A stretch of DNA of 64,000 nt from the IMG/VR virus record IMGVR_UViG_3300034063_001075, positions 1-64,000 of that record; one strand, given 5' to 3'. This document shows positions 7,710-16,999 of this stretch, piece after piece; position 1 is the stretch's first letter; every line of letters starts with the position of its first letter. The notes under the pieces were generated by a model that worked only from the letters and a program-made list of their open reading frames with translations, was not told the DNA's origin and made no database searches. The stretch comes from a virus. The position numbers were made by a program, and so were the translations under genes.

Positions 7710-10700
7710 TTACTCTGGTTGGCTCATTAGCACATAAGCGTATTTCGGTTCCCCATTGACGCAAACTTCGACTTGCTGAAAGTACGCGTCTTTGCCATAG
7801 GGCGGTCTAACGTCTACGTAGTTCGAGCCATTATTCACATATAAACCGCCACCGAACAGTCGGCTGTAAGCTCCGGACGAATAATTGACGTACAGAGAAC
7901 CGGGGGTGAGGGTCGAGTGGTCTCCGTTGGCATACTGAATACGAAGAGTAGTTTGCGTCAGATAACTGAAATCGTTGTTCGCTGAGGCCCGAAAAGTAGA
8001 ATTTGAGCCCTGTATTTCCATCGTTGCAAACGGGCCGCTAGAACTCCACACCTCACACTTACTTAGTGAGCCCGTCGAACGTATGCGGAAGTTTTGTTGG
8101 GCGTTAGTAGTGTATCCATACAAATAGGATTCACTCGCCTTAATCCCGCGATCTGACCAGTTATTAGAGTTGCTGAAGAGTTGTACAGAAATTTCGTTCT
8201 GCTTAGCCGACATCTTGTAATTCTGATTGTTATTACAGTAGGCCCATAAATACGCTTCGGTTTCTTTCAAACATAACTCTGCAAAGTTCTTAGAATTCTG
8301 ACCCCAGTACGTCTGAAACCCGCATTTATCAGCTTCAGCGAGCGTAGCTGCGAATCGGTCGTAAGTGTCATTACCGACGCCCCTATTACAACCTGTGTGT
8401 CGAACCGCTCTCCATGCCGCTTTTGTAGTCTGAACGTTTTCGCTGGTGGGCTCCGGAGTGATGTACCCAATAATGTCCATCGGACATCCGCTAGGGAGAC
8501 CCGCTGTGTAGTATCCCGCTTTGTCTGGAAGCGACCCTGCTCTTTCGCTTCCCTCGCGACCAAAAATAACTTCGGTGTGCGAAGTCTGCGACATGAGTAA
8601 AACTTTTCTCCGTCGGTCACCGCGCCCTATAAAAACGGGAACATAGCCTTGGCTAAAATATGTCGTATCTCCCGCTCGCACCGCCGCTCTCGCTTCGGGG
8701 CCGAGGCTTCTCAATATTTCTCTACGCTCTCGAAATTCGTCGCGGGTTTCGTACCCCCGGTTTTGTCGATCATTCCCAAGAAATTGAGCCGTCTGCGTGA
8801 AGTCGATTTTATCGTTCTTCTCCGTCATCGAGGCTCCCGCGCTTCCAGCGGGGTTGCTAGCAGGAGTAGTTTGACCTCCGCCTCCGCTATCCTGAGCGGT
8901 CCCGCCGTAAACGCGGTAATACGCTTCTTTTTCTTCGTTGCTAGCGAGTGCTGAAGGGCCCCAACCCCATTGAGAGTATGCCGGGTCGTTGCGGACGTTA
9001 TTGTCCATCCGAGCGTCGTTGTCGCTCCCAAACGGACGGTTTTCAGGTGCTTGATATCCGGAGCCGAACGACGACGGGGCCGTAGTCGGCGCAGGAGGCT
9101 CTGAAGTTGGGGCCGTAGTCGGCGCAGGAGTTGGAGTGGGTGCAGGTGCAGGTGCAGGTGCAGGTGCAGGTGCAGGTGCAGGCGCAGGTGCGGTGGCCGC
9201 TGGCGTAGGAGCAGGTGCTGGGTTTTCTGGCTGGGGGACGGGGGGAGGCGGAGTTGGTGTGGGGGCCACCGCAGGAGTAGCCGTTGGGAGAGGGGCCGTC
9301 CCGACATCCGGAACAACGGGTCCCGTTGATGGCGCAGAAATAGGTGTTGGCGCAGGCGCAGGTGTGGGTGCAGGAGCAGGAGCAGGCGTGGGAGCAGGCG
9401 CGGGTGCGGTGGGAGTCGGAGTGGGCGGAGGGGTCGGTGCGGGAGCAGGAGCAGGCGCGGGAGCAGGCGCGGGAGCAGGAGCAGGCGCGGGAGCAGGCGC
9501 GGGTGCGGGAGCAGGAGCAGGCGCGGGAGCAGGCGCGGGTGCGGGAGCAGGAGCAGGCGCGGGTGCGGGAGCAGGCGCGGGAGCGGGAGCAGGCGCGGGT
9601 GCGGGAGCAGGAGCAGGCGCGGGTGCAGGGGTCGGCGGAGTTGTGGCAGGCGCAGGGGTCGGCGGAGTTGTGGCAGGCGCGGGTGCGGGTTCCGCCGCAG
9701 GAGCCGTGGTGGGGGCGGGTGGGTTTGCGGGTTGAAGAGTTTGAGGTGCGGGAGGCGTAGCGGGTGGCGGAACGGGTACAGGTTCCGGGTTCGAGGGTGT
9801 CGGGAAAAAGGTCTGCGGAGGAGGAGGCGGGGTTGGAACTGACGTAGTCGTGGTCGCAGGTGAGGCAGATTCCGAGTCTGCTGAGTTCTGCGATTGGGTG
9901 GTTGAACTTGTCGAAGAAGAGCCAGCGCTTACAACAACTGGGACGAATAAAGTTTCGGAAGCCGTAAGGGGGGTCGGCGAAGCAGAAGAGGTTGAAGAAG
10001 GCTCAACTAGGGGTGCAGATTCGTTAAAAGTCGAGCTAGGGCGGGACGTGGGGTTAAGTTGAAAACTGCTTTCAGGTTCAAAACGAGGGAAAGGAGTCGA
10101 GATCGGTGTAAGAGCACCAAACATAGCCGACGTCTCCACCATACTAGGTGGTGCGGACTCTCCAGAACGACCCGAATCAGAGGGTCGGACGTCGCGATCT
10201 GTATTTGTGTTTTGTTGCGACGCATTGCTAGCATTATTCGAAAACGCAGATGGGAAAAACGCAGAAGGGGACATAGCCCCCATGAAAACATTTGTGGCTT
10301 CTGGAACTCCGGCGGAGATAGCGGCGGAACGGGAGTCTGGGTCCAAACGTATTGGCTCCTCGGAACGCTGTAGCGCGGGAGTTACTGGGGGTGCGGTAAC
10401 TTGAACAGGTTCTGAATTGAGTGCGGTCGATTGCGTGGAGGGGGGAGTCGGTCGCGATACTATTTCCGGAATTTCAACCGGACTTGTCGGTATGTTTAGC
10501 AGTGGGAGGGGGTTTGAATTTTGAATGGGCGGGGAAACAACTTGCGGCCCGACGTCCAGAGAAAAAAGACTCGGCGCATTTGAAGGTTTGGGTGTGAACA
10601 GCGCTTCTGCCGGAATAGAAATATCAAGGTTACCGTTTTGGAAATTCACCGGGTAACCGTTGAAAGTTAAGTTTTTAAGAGCGTCAGAAACCGCTGATTG

Positions 10701-11006
10701 AACGGCAGACTCAATCGGAGCACTTCCTGAAGATTGCCCCGAAACAGGAGCCGCTAGCATTTGTGCTACAAAAGAATCAGGAGCCCTCGAAGAGGGGGAA
10801 GCCGGGATGAACTGTTGGCCTTGATCGAATAGAAACGGAAGTTGAGGTGTCCCAATTACCGAAGGGGGAGGCGCAGGTGGCTTGGAAAACCGCGTATCGG
10901 AAACGGGGGTCTCAAGCCGACGCTCCTGTTCAACTACCGGGCTGGGTTGCCTAACAACCTGCTCCGGTAAGTTTGAAGTTTTTACAATGTCGTCTCTGTC
11001 AGCCAT
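7710..11006 (-). CDS. Pro-Ala-rich tail fibre-like protein
   Basis: A 1098-residue protein. Residues ~1-420 are Ser/Pro/Thr-rich and probably disordered; ~430-645 are an almost pure Ala-Pro repeat (APAPAP for scores of residues), expected to form a stiff extended rod; ~650-760 a second disordered linker; ~780-1098 a folded C-terminal region with Cys, Asn and Tyr, including TEVIFGREGSERAG, a central NNNQNYKMSAKQNE stretch and repeated short beta-like units near YANGDHSTLTPGSLYVNY. A rod ending in a compact beta-rich tip fits a host-binding fibre. The next gene upstream is the giant Ser-Gln/Ser-Thr protein. Receptor role is inferred. Confidence 0.65.
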   Translation of the reverse strand: MADRDDIVKTSNLPEQVVRQPSPVVEQERRLETPVSDTRFSKPPAPPPSVIGTPQLPFLFDQGQQFIPASPSSRAPDSFVAQMLAAPVSGQSSGSAPIESAVQSAVSDALKNLTFNGYPVNFQNGNLDISIPAEALFTPKPSNAPSLFSLDVGPQVVSPPIQNSNPLPLLNIPTSPVEIPEIVSRPTPPSTQSTALNSEPVQVTAPPVTPALQRSEEPIRLDPDSRSAAISAGVPEATNVFMGAMSPSAFFPSAFSNNASNASQQNTNTDRDVRPSDSGRSGESAPPSMVETSAMFGALTPISTPFPRFEPESSFQLNPTSRPSSTFNESAPLVEPSSTSSASPTPLTASETLFVPVVVSAGSSSTSSTTQSQNSADSESASPATTTTSVPTPPPPPQTFFPTPSNPEPVPVPPPATPPAPQTLQPANPPAPTTAPAAEPAPAPATTPPTPAPATTPPTPAPAPAPAPAPAPAPAPAPAPAPAPAPAPAPAPAPAPAPAPAPAPAPAPAPAPAPAPAPAPAPAPTPPPTPTPTAPAPAPTPAPAPAPTPAPAPTPISAPSTGPVVPDVGTAPLPTATPAVAPTPTPPPPVPQPENPAPAPTPAATAPAPAPAPAPAPAPAPAPTPTPAPTTAPTSEPPAPTTAPSSFGSGYQAPENRPFGSDNDARMDNNVRNDPAYSQWGWGPSALASNEEKEAYYRVYGGTAQDSGGGGQTTPASNPAGSAGASMTEKNDKIDFTQTAQFLGNDRQNRGYETRDEFRERREILRSLGPEARAAVRAGDTTYFSQGYVPVFIGRGDRRRKVLLMSQTSHTEVIFGREGSERAGSLPDKAGYYTAGLPSGCPMDIIGYITPEPTSENVQTTKAAWRAVRHTGCNRGVGNDTYDRFAATLAEADKCGFQTYWGQNSKNFAELCLKETEAYLWAYCNNNQNYKMSAKQNEISVQLFSNSNNWSDRGIKASESYLYGYTTNAQQNFRIRSTGSLSKCEVWSSSGPFATMEIQGSNSTFRASANNDFSYLTQTTLRIQYANGDHSTLTPGSLYVNYSSGAYSRLFGGGLYVNNGSNYVDVRPPYGKDAYFQQVEVCVNGEPKYAYVLMSQPE
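9126..9720 (-). repeat. GCAGGT/GCGGGA repeat coding (Ala-Pro)n
   Basis: A GC-rich imperfect tandem of GCAGGT, GCAGGC, GCGGGT and GCGGGA hexamers on the plus strand, coding Pro-Ala dipeptides on the minus strand. Interrupted once at about 9190-9340. The mixed codons show the dipeptide, rather than one DNA unit, is what is conserved. Likely length-variable. Confidence 0.85.
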
Positions 11007-11011
11007 AAATC

Positions 11012-14000
11012 CTACGCAACAAGGTCCGGAAGTTTCACTTCAACAACCTCCTCCACCCAAACGCCGAGCCGCCAATGTTCTGCGCTTCGGGCAACCTCAA
11101 CCCACTGGCCCCAAGGAAGCCCAGTAGGTTCAGTCGCCGGAATAACAACTAGCTCTCCCCCAACGTTCGCAACGATTTGAGGGTGCAAACATTTACCCAC
11201 GCTGATTCTCACAACCTCCTTGGAAGTAGATTCGGTCGAGCTATCTGCGGTGGTGGTTGAAGCGTTGTTCGTCTGGGAAGAAGATGTTCCCGAGGAAACC
11301 GAATTAGTTGAGGACTGCGATTGCCCACTCTGCTGCCCCTGCGTCTGGGACTGACTTGTTTGTTGTCCTTGGGTCTGGGAGTTTGCCGCAACGTTGGTGT
11401 TGCTATCCGACGTGCTGCTCGAAGAAGAATTCGAAGTTCCGTTAGAGTTACTCTGGGTAGTTGTTGTCGAATTGTTGGTCCCTGAAGACGAAGAAACCGA
11501 AGACGAGTTTGTCGTTGAAGCGGTTTGAGAAGAAGACTGCCCCGAAGACTGCGATGTAGTGGCGACTTGCGAAGTACCGTTTGAAGTCGTGCTAGCAGTA
11601 GAGGTTCCTGAAGACTGCGACTGGGACTGACTCTGGCTTTGTCCTTGCGACTGGGACTGACTCTGACTCTGACTCTGGCCTTGCGATTGGGACTGGGCTT
11701 GGCCTTGGCTTTGGGACTGGCTTTGCCCCTGAGACTGGCTCTGACTCTGGCCTTGGCTTTGGGACTGGCTTTGCCCCTGAGACTGGCTCTGACTCTGGCC
11801 TTGCGATTGGGACTGGGCTTGGCCTTGGCTTTGGGACTGGCTTTGCCCCTGAGACTGGCTCTGGCTTTGCCCCTGAGACTGACTCTGGCTTTGCCCCTGA
11901 GACTGCCCCTGCGTATTTGTTTGGCTTTGCCCCTGAGATTGATTTTGACCTTGGTTCTGGCTCTGCGACTGAGACTGACTATTAGAAGACGAAGTCCCGT
12001 TAGAAGTTGAGGTAGATGAACCCGTTGAGGTTGAAGTGCTGCTTGAAGTCGAAGTTCCGGTAGATGTGGACGTCGAGGTTGATGTTCCCGTTGAAGTAGA
12101 AGTTCCGGTAGAAGTTGACGAAGACGTCGAGCTACTCGTTGAAGTTGAGCTTCCTGTAGAACTCCCACTAGAAGTCGAAGAGGAGGTCGAACTAGAAGTC
12201 GAAGTTCCGCTGCTGGTGGAGCTAGAAGTCGAAGAGGAGGTCGAACTAGAAGTCGAAGAGGAGGTCGAACTAGAAGTCGATGAAGACGTTCCGCTGCTGG
12301 TAGAGCTAGAACTAGAAGTCGAAGTTCCGCTGCTGGTGGAGCTAGAAGTCGAAGAAGACGTTGAAGAAGAGGTAGAACTGGATGTTCCGCTGCTGGTAGA
12401 GCTAGAACTAGAAGTCGATGAAGACGTTCCACTGCTGGTAGAGCTAGAAGTCGATGAAGACGTTCCGCTTGACGTCGAGCTAGATGTTCCGCTGCTGGTA
12501 GAGCTAGAAGTCGAAGAGGAAGTCGAGCTTCCACTGCTAGTAGAGCTAGAAGTCGAAGAAGACGTTGAAGAAGAGGTAGAACTGGATGTTCCGCTGCTGG
12601 TAGAGCTAGAAGTCGAAGAGGAAGTCGAGCTAGAAGTAGAACTGGATGTTCCGCTGCTGGTAGAGGTACCGCTTGAGGTCGAGGTGGAGGAAGTGGAGGA
12701 GGTGGAAGTGGATGTTCCTGTATTAGTCGAAGTAGAAGTCGAATTTCCCGTGGAAGTTGACGTCCCTGTGGAGGTGGAAGTGGAAGTCGAGGTGGAGGTT
12801 GACGTTCCGGTGGATGTTGAAGTTCCGGTAGAAGTAGACGTCGAAGTAGACGTTCCGGTGGAAGTCGATGTCCCGGTGGAAGTGGAAGTGGAAGTTCCGG
12901 TAGATGTGGACGTTGAAGTCGATGTCCCGGTGGAAGTGGAAGTTCCGGTAGATGTCGAAGTGGAAGTTCCAGTGGAGGTAGACGTGCTTGTAGACGTAGA
13001 AGTTCCAGTGGAAGTAGATGTCCCGGTTGACGTTGAAGTAGAGGTAGAGGTCGAGGTGCTGGTGGACGTTCCTGTCGAAGTGCTGGTGGACGTTCCTGTC
13101 GAAGTCCCGGTAGACGTCGAGGTGCTAGTGGAGGTGCTTGTTCCGGTTGAGGTAGATGTTCCGGTGGAAGTTGATGTCCCCGTAGTCGTAGAAGTGGACG
13201 TCGAGGTGCTGGTGGACGTTCCTGTCGAGGTAGAGGTCGAGGTAGAGGTCGAGGTGCTGGTGGACGTTCCGGTAGAGGTAGACGTTCCAGTTGAGGTAGA
13301 TGTCGAAGTGCTGGTAGACGTTCCAGTTGAGGTAGATGTTCCGGTAGAGGTAGACGTTCCAGTTGAGGTAGACGTTCCTGTCGTTGTGCTTGTACTCGTC
13401 GAAGTAGACGTTCCGGTGGAAGTGTTAGTTCCTGTCGTTGTGCTTGTACCCGTCGAAGTGTTAGTTCCGCTCGTTGTGCCACTCGATGTTCCCGAAGAAC
13501 TACTGCTTCCGGAACTTTGAACGGTCGCGTTTGAAGTTCGGTTTTCTGTCGGGTCGCTGGTCAGAGGAGCGCCTCTGCGAGATGACGTGACCGAATCTCT
13601 TGAACCAGTTTGGGTGGTAGACTGGCTCTGCCCTTGAGATTGGTTCTGAGACTGGCTCTGCCCCTGAGACTGGTTCTGGCTCTGCGACTGACTTTGTCCT
13701 TGGGATTGAGACTGGCCTTGGCTCTGGCTCTGGGACTGGCTCTGGCTCTGTCCTTGAGATTGAGACTGGCCTTGGCTCTGACTTTGAGACTGGGATTGGT
13801 TCTGGCTCTGCGACTGACTCTGAGACTGGGATTGGTTCTGGCTCTGGGATTGGTTTTGGCTCTGAGACTGGCTCTGGCTCTGAGACTGGCCTTGGCTCTG
13901 CGACTGACTCTGAGACTGGCTCTGAGACTGACTCTGGCCCTGAGACTGGCCTTGGCTCTGACTTTGAGACTGGCTCTGGTTTTGGCTCTGGCTCTGGGAC

Positions 14001-16981
14001 TGGCCTTGGCTCTGCGACTGACTCTGAGACTGGCTTTGAGACTGACTCTGGTTCTGGCTCTGCGACTGACTTTGTCCTTGGGATTGAGATTGTGACTGAT
14101 TCTGGCTCTGAGATTGGTTTTGGCTTTGAGACTGGCTCTGCCCTTGCGACTGACTCTGAGACTGGCTCTGCGACTGGTTCTGCGATTGGCTCTGACTCTG
14201 AGACTGGCTCTGCCCTTGCGACTGACTCTGAGACTGACTCTGCGACTGGTTCTGCGATTGGCTCTGAGACTGGCCTTGGCTCTGCGACTGGCTTTGGTTC
14301 TGGCTCTGCGACTGATTTTGAGACTGGGACTGGCCTTGGCTCTGACTTTGAGACTGGCTCTGAGACTGGCTCTGGCTTTGTCCCTGCGTCTGACTCTGCC
14401 CTTGGTTCTGCGACTGACTCTGACTTTGTCCTTGGCTTTGACTCTGGGACTGAGACTGGCTCTGAGATTGCGATTGAGACTGCGACTGGCTCTGCCCTTG
14501 GCTCTGGGACTGGCTCTGCCCTTGGCTCTGGGACTGACTCTGGGACTGGGCTTGGCCTTGGCTTTGGGACTGGCTCTGCCCTTGGCTCTGGGACTGACTC
14601 TGGGACTGGCTCTGCCCTTGTGATTGAGACTGCGATTGAGACTGGCTCTGCGACTGGCTTTGAGACTGTGATTGGGACTGGCTCTGCGACTGGCTTTGAG
14701 ACTGTGATTGGGACTGGCTCTGTCCCTGCGACTGTGATTGGGACTGGCTCTGTCCCTGCGACTGGGACTGACTCTGATTCTGTCCTTGGGATTGGTTTTG
14801 GGACTGGCTCTGCGACTGCCCTTGGCTCTGGGACTGGCTCTGAGACTGGCCTTGGCTCTGCGACTGCCCTTGGCTCTGACTTTGAGACTGGCTCTGACTC
14901 TGTCCCTGAGATTGATTTTGGGACTGACTCTGAGACTGGCCCTGTCCCTGAGATTGGTTTTGGGACTGACTCTGCGACTGGCTTTGCCCCTGAGACTGGC
15001 TTTGCCCCTGAGACTGGTTTTGAGACTGGCTCTGGCTCTGGGACTGGCTCTGCCCTTGACTCTGGTTCTGGCTCTGGCTCTGAGACTGACTTTGCCCTTG
15101 GGACTGGTTCTGACTTTGTGACTGATTCTGGCCCTGCGTCTGAGACTGCGATGTAGAGGATCCGGTTGAAGAGGAGGTTCCGTTAGAGGTCCCAGTAGAG
15201 TTCGTGCTTGAAACAGAGTTAAATACCGTATTCGAATTCGACGTCGCGGAGGTATTCGAAACAGTATTCGAGTTTGTGTTCGAATTGGTATTCGAATTAG
15301 ACGAAGAGTTCGACGTCGAGTTAGAAGTAGAATTTGTATTTGAAACCGTATTCGAAGTGGACGAAGAGTTTGACGACGAGTTTGTGTTTGAAAAAGATGT
15401 TGAACTAGTAGTAGCGGAAGTTGTCGAAGAGCTATTTGAAGTCGAAGTTGAGTTAGTAAGTGCGTTCGAATTCGAAAGAATATTCGACGTAGTAAGAGAA
15501 TTAGAAGTAGAGCTTACAGAGGACGTGGTAGAAGTCGTGTTAGTGTTGCTAGAAGAAGATATGGAATTGTTGCTCCCGCTCGTCGTTGAGGATGAATTGC
15601 CCGTAGACGAAACACTTGAAGTGCCACTCGAAGTAGACTGCGACGTATTCGAAATAGTCCCGCTTGAAGTTCCAGTCGAAAAATTGGTAGCGGAACTTGT
15701 GGAGTTAACTGTAGACGTACCCGAAGAAAGACTTTGAGTATTTGTCGTAGACTGATTGCTTCCGCTCGTTGTCGAATTTGATATAACCGAGCTATTGGTT
15801 GTAGAGGAGTTTGTTCCCGTGCTCGAAGTAGTGAGGTTGCTGGACGATGTAGAATTATTTGAACCTTCCGAAGAAACTTCGGACTCCGAATGAGTTGAAC
15901 TGTTTCTAGTAATTTCTATCTCAACAGCCGTAGAAAAAGACTGGGCGTTGAAGATTTGAGCAGAAGGCTGATTTGTTGGAGGGCCGTAGTAAAAAGACCG
16001 AGTAAAGCGAGCGAGCAACGCACCGTCAGGAGCCGAGCGATACCGGGGAATAACCACCGGGGTTTCTGTCCCGACAACCTCCAACTCAAGCAATTCATCG
16101 GGGAGAGACGCTTCCCGGCGACGGCCATACCAAACTTGAGGTTGAGGGAGGACAATACTGCTAGCAACGCGAACGGAACGGAAGCTATCGACAGGGTCTA
16201 CCTCAGTAGCGATAACACGGTTTTGAGCCGTAATCTGAAGACCGCCTTCGGTCCCAGCAGATACAACCTTACGCTCAATGCGAATCGGAATACCCAGACG
16301 CTGATCAATCTGAGTTCCGACCAGTGTCGGCCAATCAGAATCGGCAAGTTCCGACTTCTCCAAGACGGACTTCCCACCCCCAAGCGGCTTGATGCTAGCA
16401 TCGATGACATCTTCGCCAAGTTGGATAGGTGTATCTGAATCAACGACTTGCTGCGTCGTATTGACCTTTACCCCACCGAAATCTTTTACCCAACCCTCAC
16501 CTGTCTGGGCAGGCCCCGGAAGCGTCTCGTAAACCCGAACAACCTTTACGAAAAGACTGTCCAAGGTTTGGTCATCAATCCTCTGGACTTCCTGCTCTAC
16601 GAGCTTGGCTGACGAATAAACAGGGTCGGGGGTTCCTGCTGCTAGCGGGGCGTAATCCTCTCGGGGGATTACGTACGACCGGATATAAATCGGGTGGTCT
16701 TTTGAGTTCCCCGAATACTTGATCGCGAAGTTGTACGCGTCTTGGTCTACGCGGTCTGTAGCGTAAACATTTCGAATCCAATTACCATCAATAGGCTGCT
16801 GGAAAACTAGTTTTAGATTAGGGTAGCGGAAGGTGTCCGGATGCGCGGTCCCGTACTCTTTGGCTACATACCCCGGAAGACGCGTATCCTCCTCCTGCAC
16901 CAACACCAAATCCGAAATATTCGGCGTCGGGTACGAGACGACTACTTCATTCGGACTAGGGTTACGAGGGCTCCGCATCAT
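11012..16981 (-). CDS. Giant Ser-Gln / Ser-Thr repeat fibre protein
   Basis: A 1989-residue protein starting MMRSPRNPSPNEVVVSY. Residues ~1-370 form a folded N-terminal domain (YPTPNISDLVLVQEEDTRLPGY; later PQPQVWYGRRREASLPDELL), probably the particle anchor. Residues ~370-610 are Ser/Thr/Asn-rich. Then come a ~500-residue (SQ)n tract with G, N or T substitutions (SQSQGQSQSQ), a ~500-residue TST/SST tract, a second shorter SQ tract and more Ser/Thr. The last ~70 residues are folded again and aromatic (LPWGQWVEVARSAEHW). So about 1550 residues are low complexity between two folded ends. It reads as an extremely long flexible tether on the virion. Start is the first ATG after the lysozyme stop, just past a GGTATATG site. 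Confidence 0.7.
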   Translation of the reverse strand: MMRSPRNPSPNEVVVSYPTPNISDLVLVQEEDTRLPGYVAKEYGTAHPDTFRYPNLKLVFQQPIDGNWIRNVYATDRVDQDAYNFAIKYSGNSKDHPIYIRSYVIPREDYAPLAAGTPDPVYSSAKLVEQEVQRIDDQTLDSLFVKVVRVYETLPGPAQTGEGWVKDFGGVKVNTTQQVVDSDTPIQLGEDVIDASIKPLGGGKSVLEKSELADSDWPTLVGTQIDQRLGIPIRIERKVVSAGTEGGLQITAQNRVIATEVDPVDSFRSVRVASSIVLPQPQVWYGRRREASLPDELLELEVVGTETPVVIPRYRSAPDGALLARFTRSFYYGPPTNQPSAQIFNAQSFSTAVEIEITRNSSTHSESEVSSEGSNNSTSSSNLTTSSTGTNSSTTNSSVISNSTTSGSNQSTTNTQSLSSGTSTVNSTSSATNFSTGTSSGTISNTSQSTSSGTSSVSSTGNSSSTTSGSNNSISSSSNTNTTSTTSSVSSTSNSLTTSNILSNSNALTNSTSTSNSSSTTSATTSSTSFSNTNSSSNSSSTSNTVSNTNSTSNSTSNSSSNSNTNSNTNSNTVSNTSATSNSNTVFNSVSSTNSTGTSNGTSSSTGSSTSQSQTQGQNQSQSQNQSQGQSQSQSQSQNQSQGQSQSQSQSQSQNQSQGQSQSQGQSQSQSQSQNQSQGQGQSQSQSQNQSQGQSQSQSQSQSQGQSQSQGQSQSQSQSQGQSQSQSQNQSQGQNQSQSQSQGQSQSQSQSQGQSQSQSQSQSQSQSQSQSQSQSQSQSQSQSQSQSQGQSQSQSQSQSQGQSQSQSQGQAQSQSQSQSQGQSQSQSQGQSQSQSQSQSQSQSQSQSQSQGQSQSQSQNQGQSQTQGQSQSQSQSQSQSQSQGQSQSQNQSQSQNQSQSQSQGQSQSQSQNQSQSQSQSQSQGQSQSQSQSQSQNQSQSQSQSQSQGQSQSQSQNQSQSQNQSQSQSQGQSQSQSQNQSQSQSQSQSQSQSQGQSQSQSQNQSQSQSQSQGQSQGQSQSQSQSQSQSQSQGQSQSQSQSQSQNQSQSQNQSQSQSQSQSQNQSQSQSQSQGQSQSQGQSQSQSQSQSQGQSQSQGQSQSQSQNQSQGQSQSQNQSQGQSQSTTQTGSRDSVTSSRRGAPLTSDPTENRTSNATVQSSGSSSSSGTSSGTTSGTNTSTGTSTTTGTNTSTGTSTSTSTSTTTGTSTSTGTSTSTGTSTSTGTSTSTSTSTSTGTSTSTGTSTSTSTSTSTSTSTGTSTSTSTSTSTTTGTSTSTGTSTSTGTSTSTSTSTSTGTSTGTSTSTSTGTSTSTSTSTSTSTSTGTSTSTGTSTSTSTSTSTGTSTSTSTGTSTSTGTSTSTSTSTGTSTSTSTGTSTSTGTSTSTSTSTGTSTSTGTSTSTSTSTSTSTGTSTSTGNSTSTSTNTGTSTSTSSTSSTSTSSGTSTSSGTSSSTSSSTSSSTSSSTSSGTSSSTSSSTSSSTSSSTSSGSSTSSSTSSSTSSGTSSSTSSGTSSSTSSSTSSGTSSSTSSSSSTSSGTSSSTSSSTSSSTSSSTSSGTSTSSSSSTSSGTSSSTSSSTSSSTSSSTSSSTSSSTSSGTSTSSSTSSSTSSGSSTGSSTSTSSSTSSSTSTGTSTSTGTSTSTSTSTGTSTSSSTSTSTGSSTSTSNGTSSSNSQSQSQSQNQGQNQSQGQSQTNTQGQSQGQSQSQSQGQSQSQSQGQSQSQSQGQAQSQSQGQSQSQSQGQSQSQSQGQSQSQSQGQSQSQSQGQAQSQSQGQSQSQSQSQSQGQSQSQSQSQSSGTSTASTTSNGTSQVATTSQSSGQSSSQTASTTNSSSVSSSSGTNNSTTTTQSNSNGTSNSSSSSTSDSNTNVAANSQTQGQQTSQSQTQGQQSGQSQSSTNSVSSGTSSSQTNNASTTTADSSTESTSKEVVRISVGKCLHPQIVANVGGELVVIPATEPTGLPWGQWVEVARSAEHWRLGVWVEEVVEVKLPDLVA
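11605..11990 (-). repeat. Second Ser-Gln repeat tract
   Basis: About 120 codons of SQ/GQ dipeptides in blocks of the form SQGQSQSQ, coded on the minus strand. Units such as CTTTGCCCCTGAGACTGGCT recur nearly exactly, so recent duplication is likely. Confidence 0.8.
12000..13500 (-). repeat. Thr/Ser repeat tract
   Basis: About 500 codons of (T/S)(S)(T/S)G-type repeats: the end nearer 13500 is TSTSTGTSTST, the end nearer 12000 is SSTSSGTSS. Two sub-families meet at about 12660-12740. Both are mixed in codon use. Confidence 0.85.
13615..15155 (-). repeat. Main Ser-Gln repeat tract
   Basis: About 510 codons of SQ dipeptides with every fourth to sixth Ser replaced by Gly or Asn (SQSQGQSQSQNQ). 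On the plus strand it reads as CTGGCTCTGAGA-like purine/pyrimidine hexamers. The period is 6 bases with higher-order blocks of 12-48. Confidence 0.88.
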
Positions 16982-16991
16982 AAGCGACCAA

Positions 16992-16999
16992 CATATACC
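16992..16999 (-). promoter_or_regulatory. GGTATATG junction site
   Basis: CATATACC (plus strand) between the lysozyme stop and the start of the giant repeat protein, about 10 bases upstream of that start. In the direction of transcription it reads GGTATATGTTGG. Confidence 0.42.

Noticed and set aside
9136-9735. Plus-strand Ala-Gly-rich frame opposite the Ala-Pro tract
   Set aside because: Reverse of the GCAGGT-type repeat; not flanked by gene signals.
12036-13520. Long plus-strand frame rich in Val/Glu/Asp opposite the Thr/Ser tract
   Set aside because: It is the mirror of the repeat coding on the minus strand; repeats of period 6 leave all frames open. No domain and no start context.
14092-15156. 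Long plus-strand frames (Thr/Gly/Ser-rich and Leu/Ala-rich) opposite the Ser-Gln tract
   Set aside because: By-products of the same hexamer repeat; nothing but repeat-derived composition.
9100-15160. Could the tandem repeats be a CRISPR array?
   Set aside because: Units are 6 bases, in frame, without unique spacers; no cas gene nearby.
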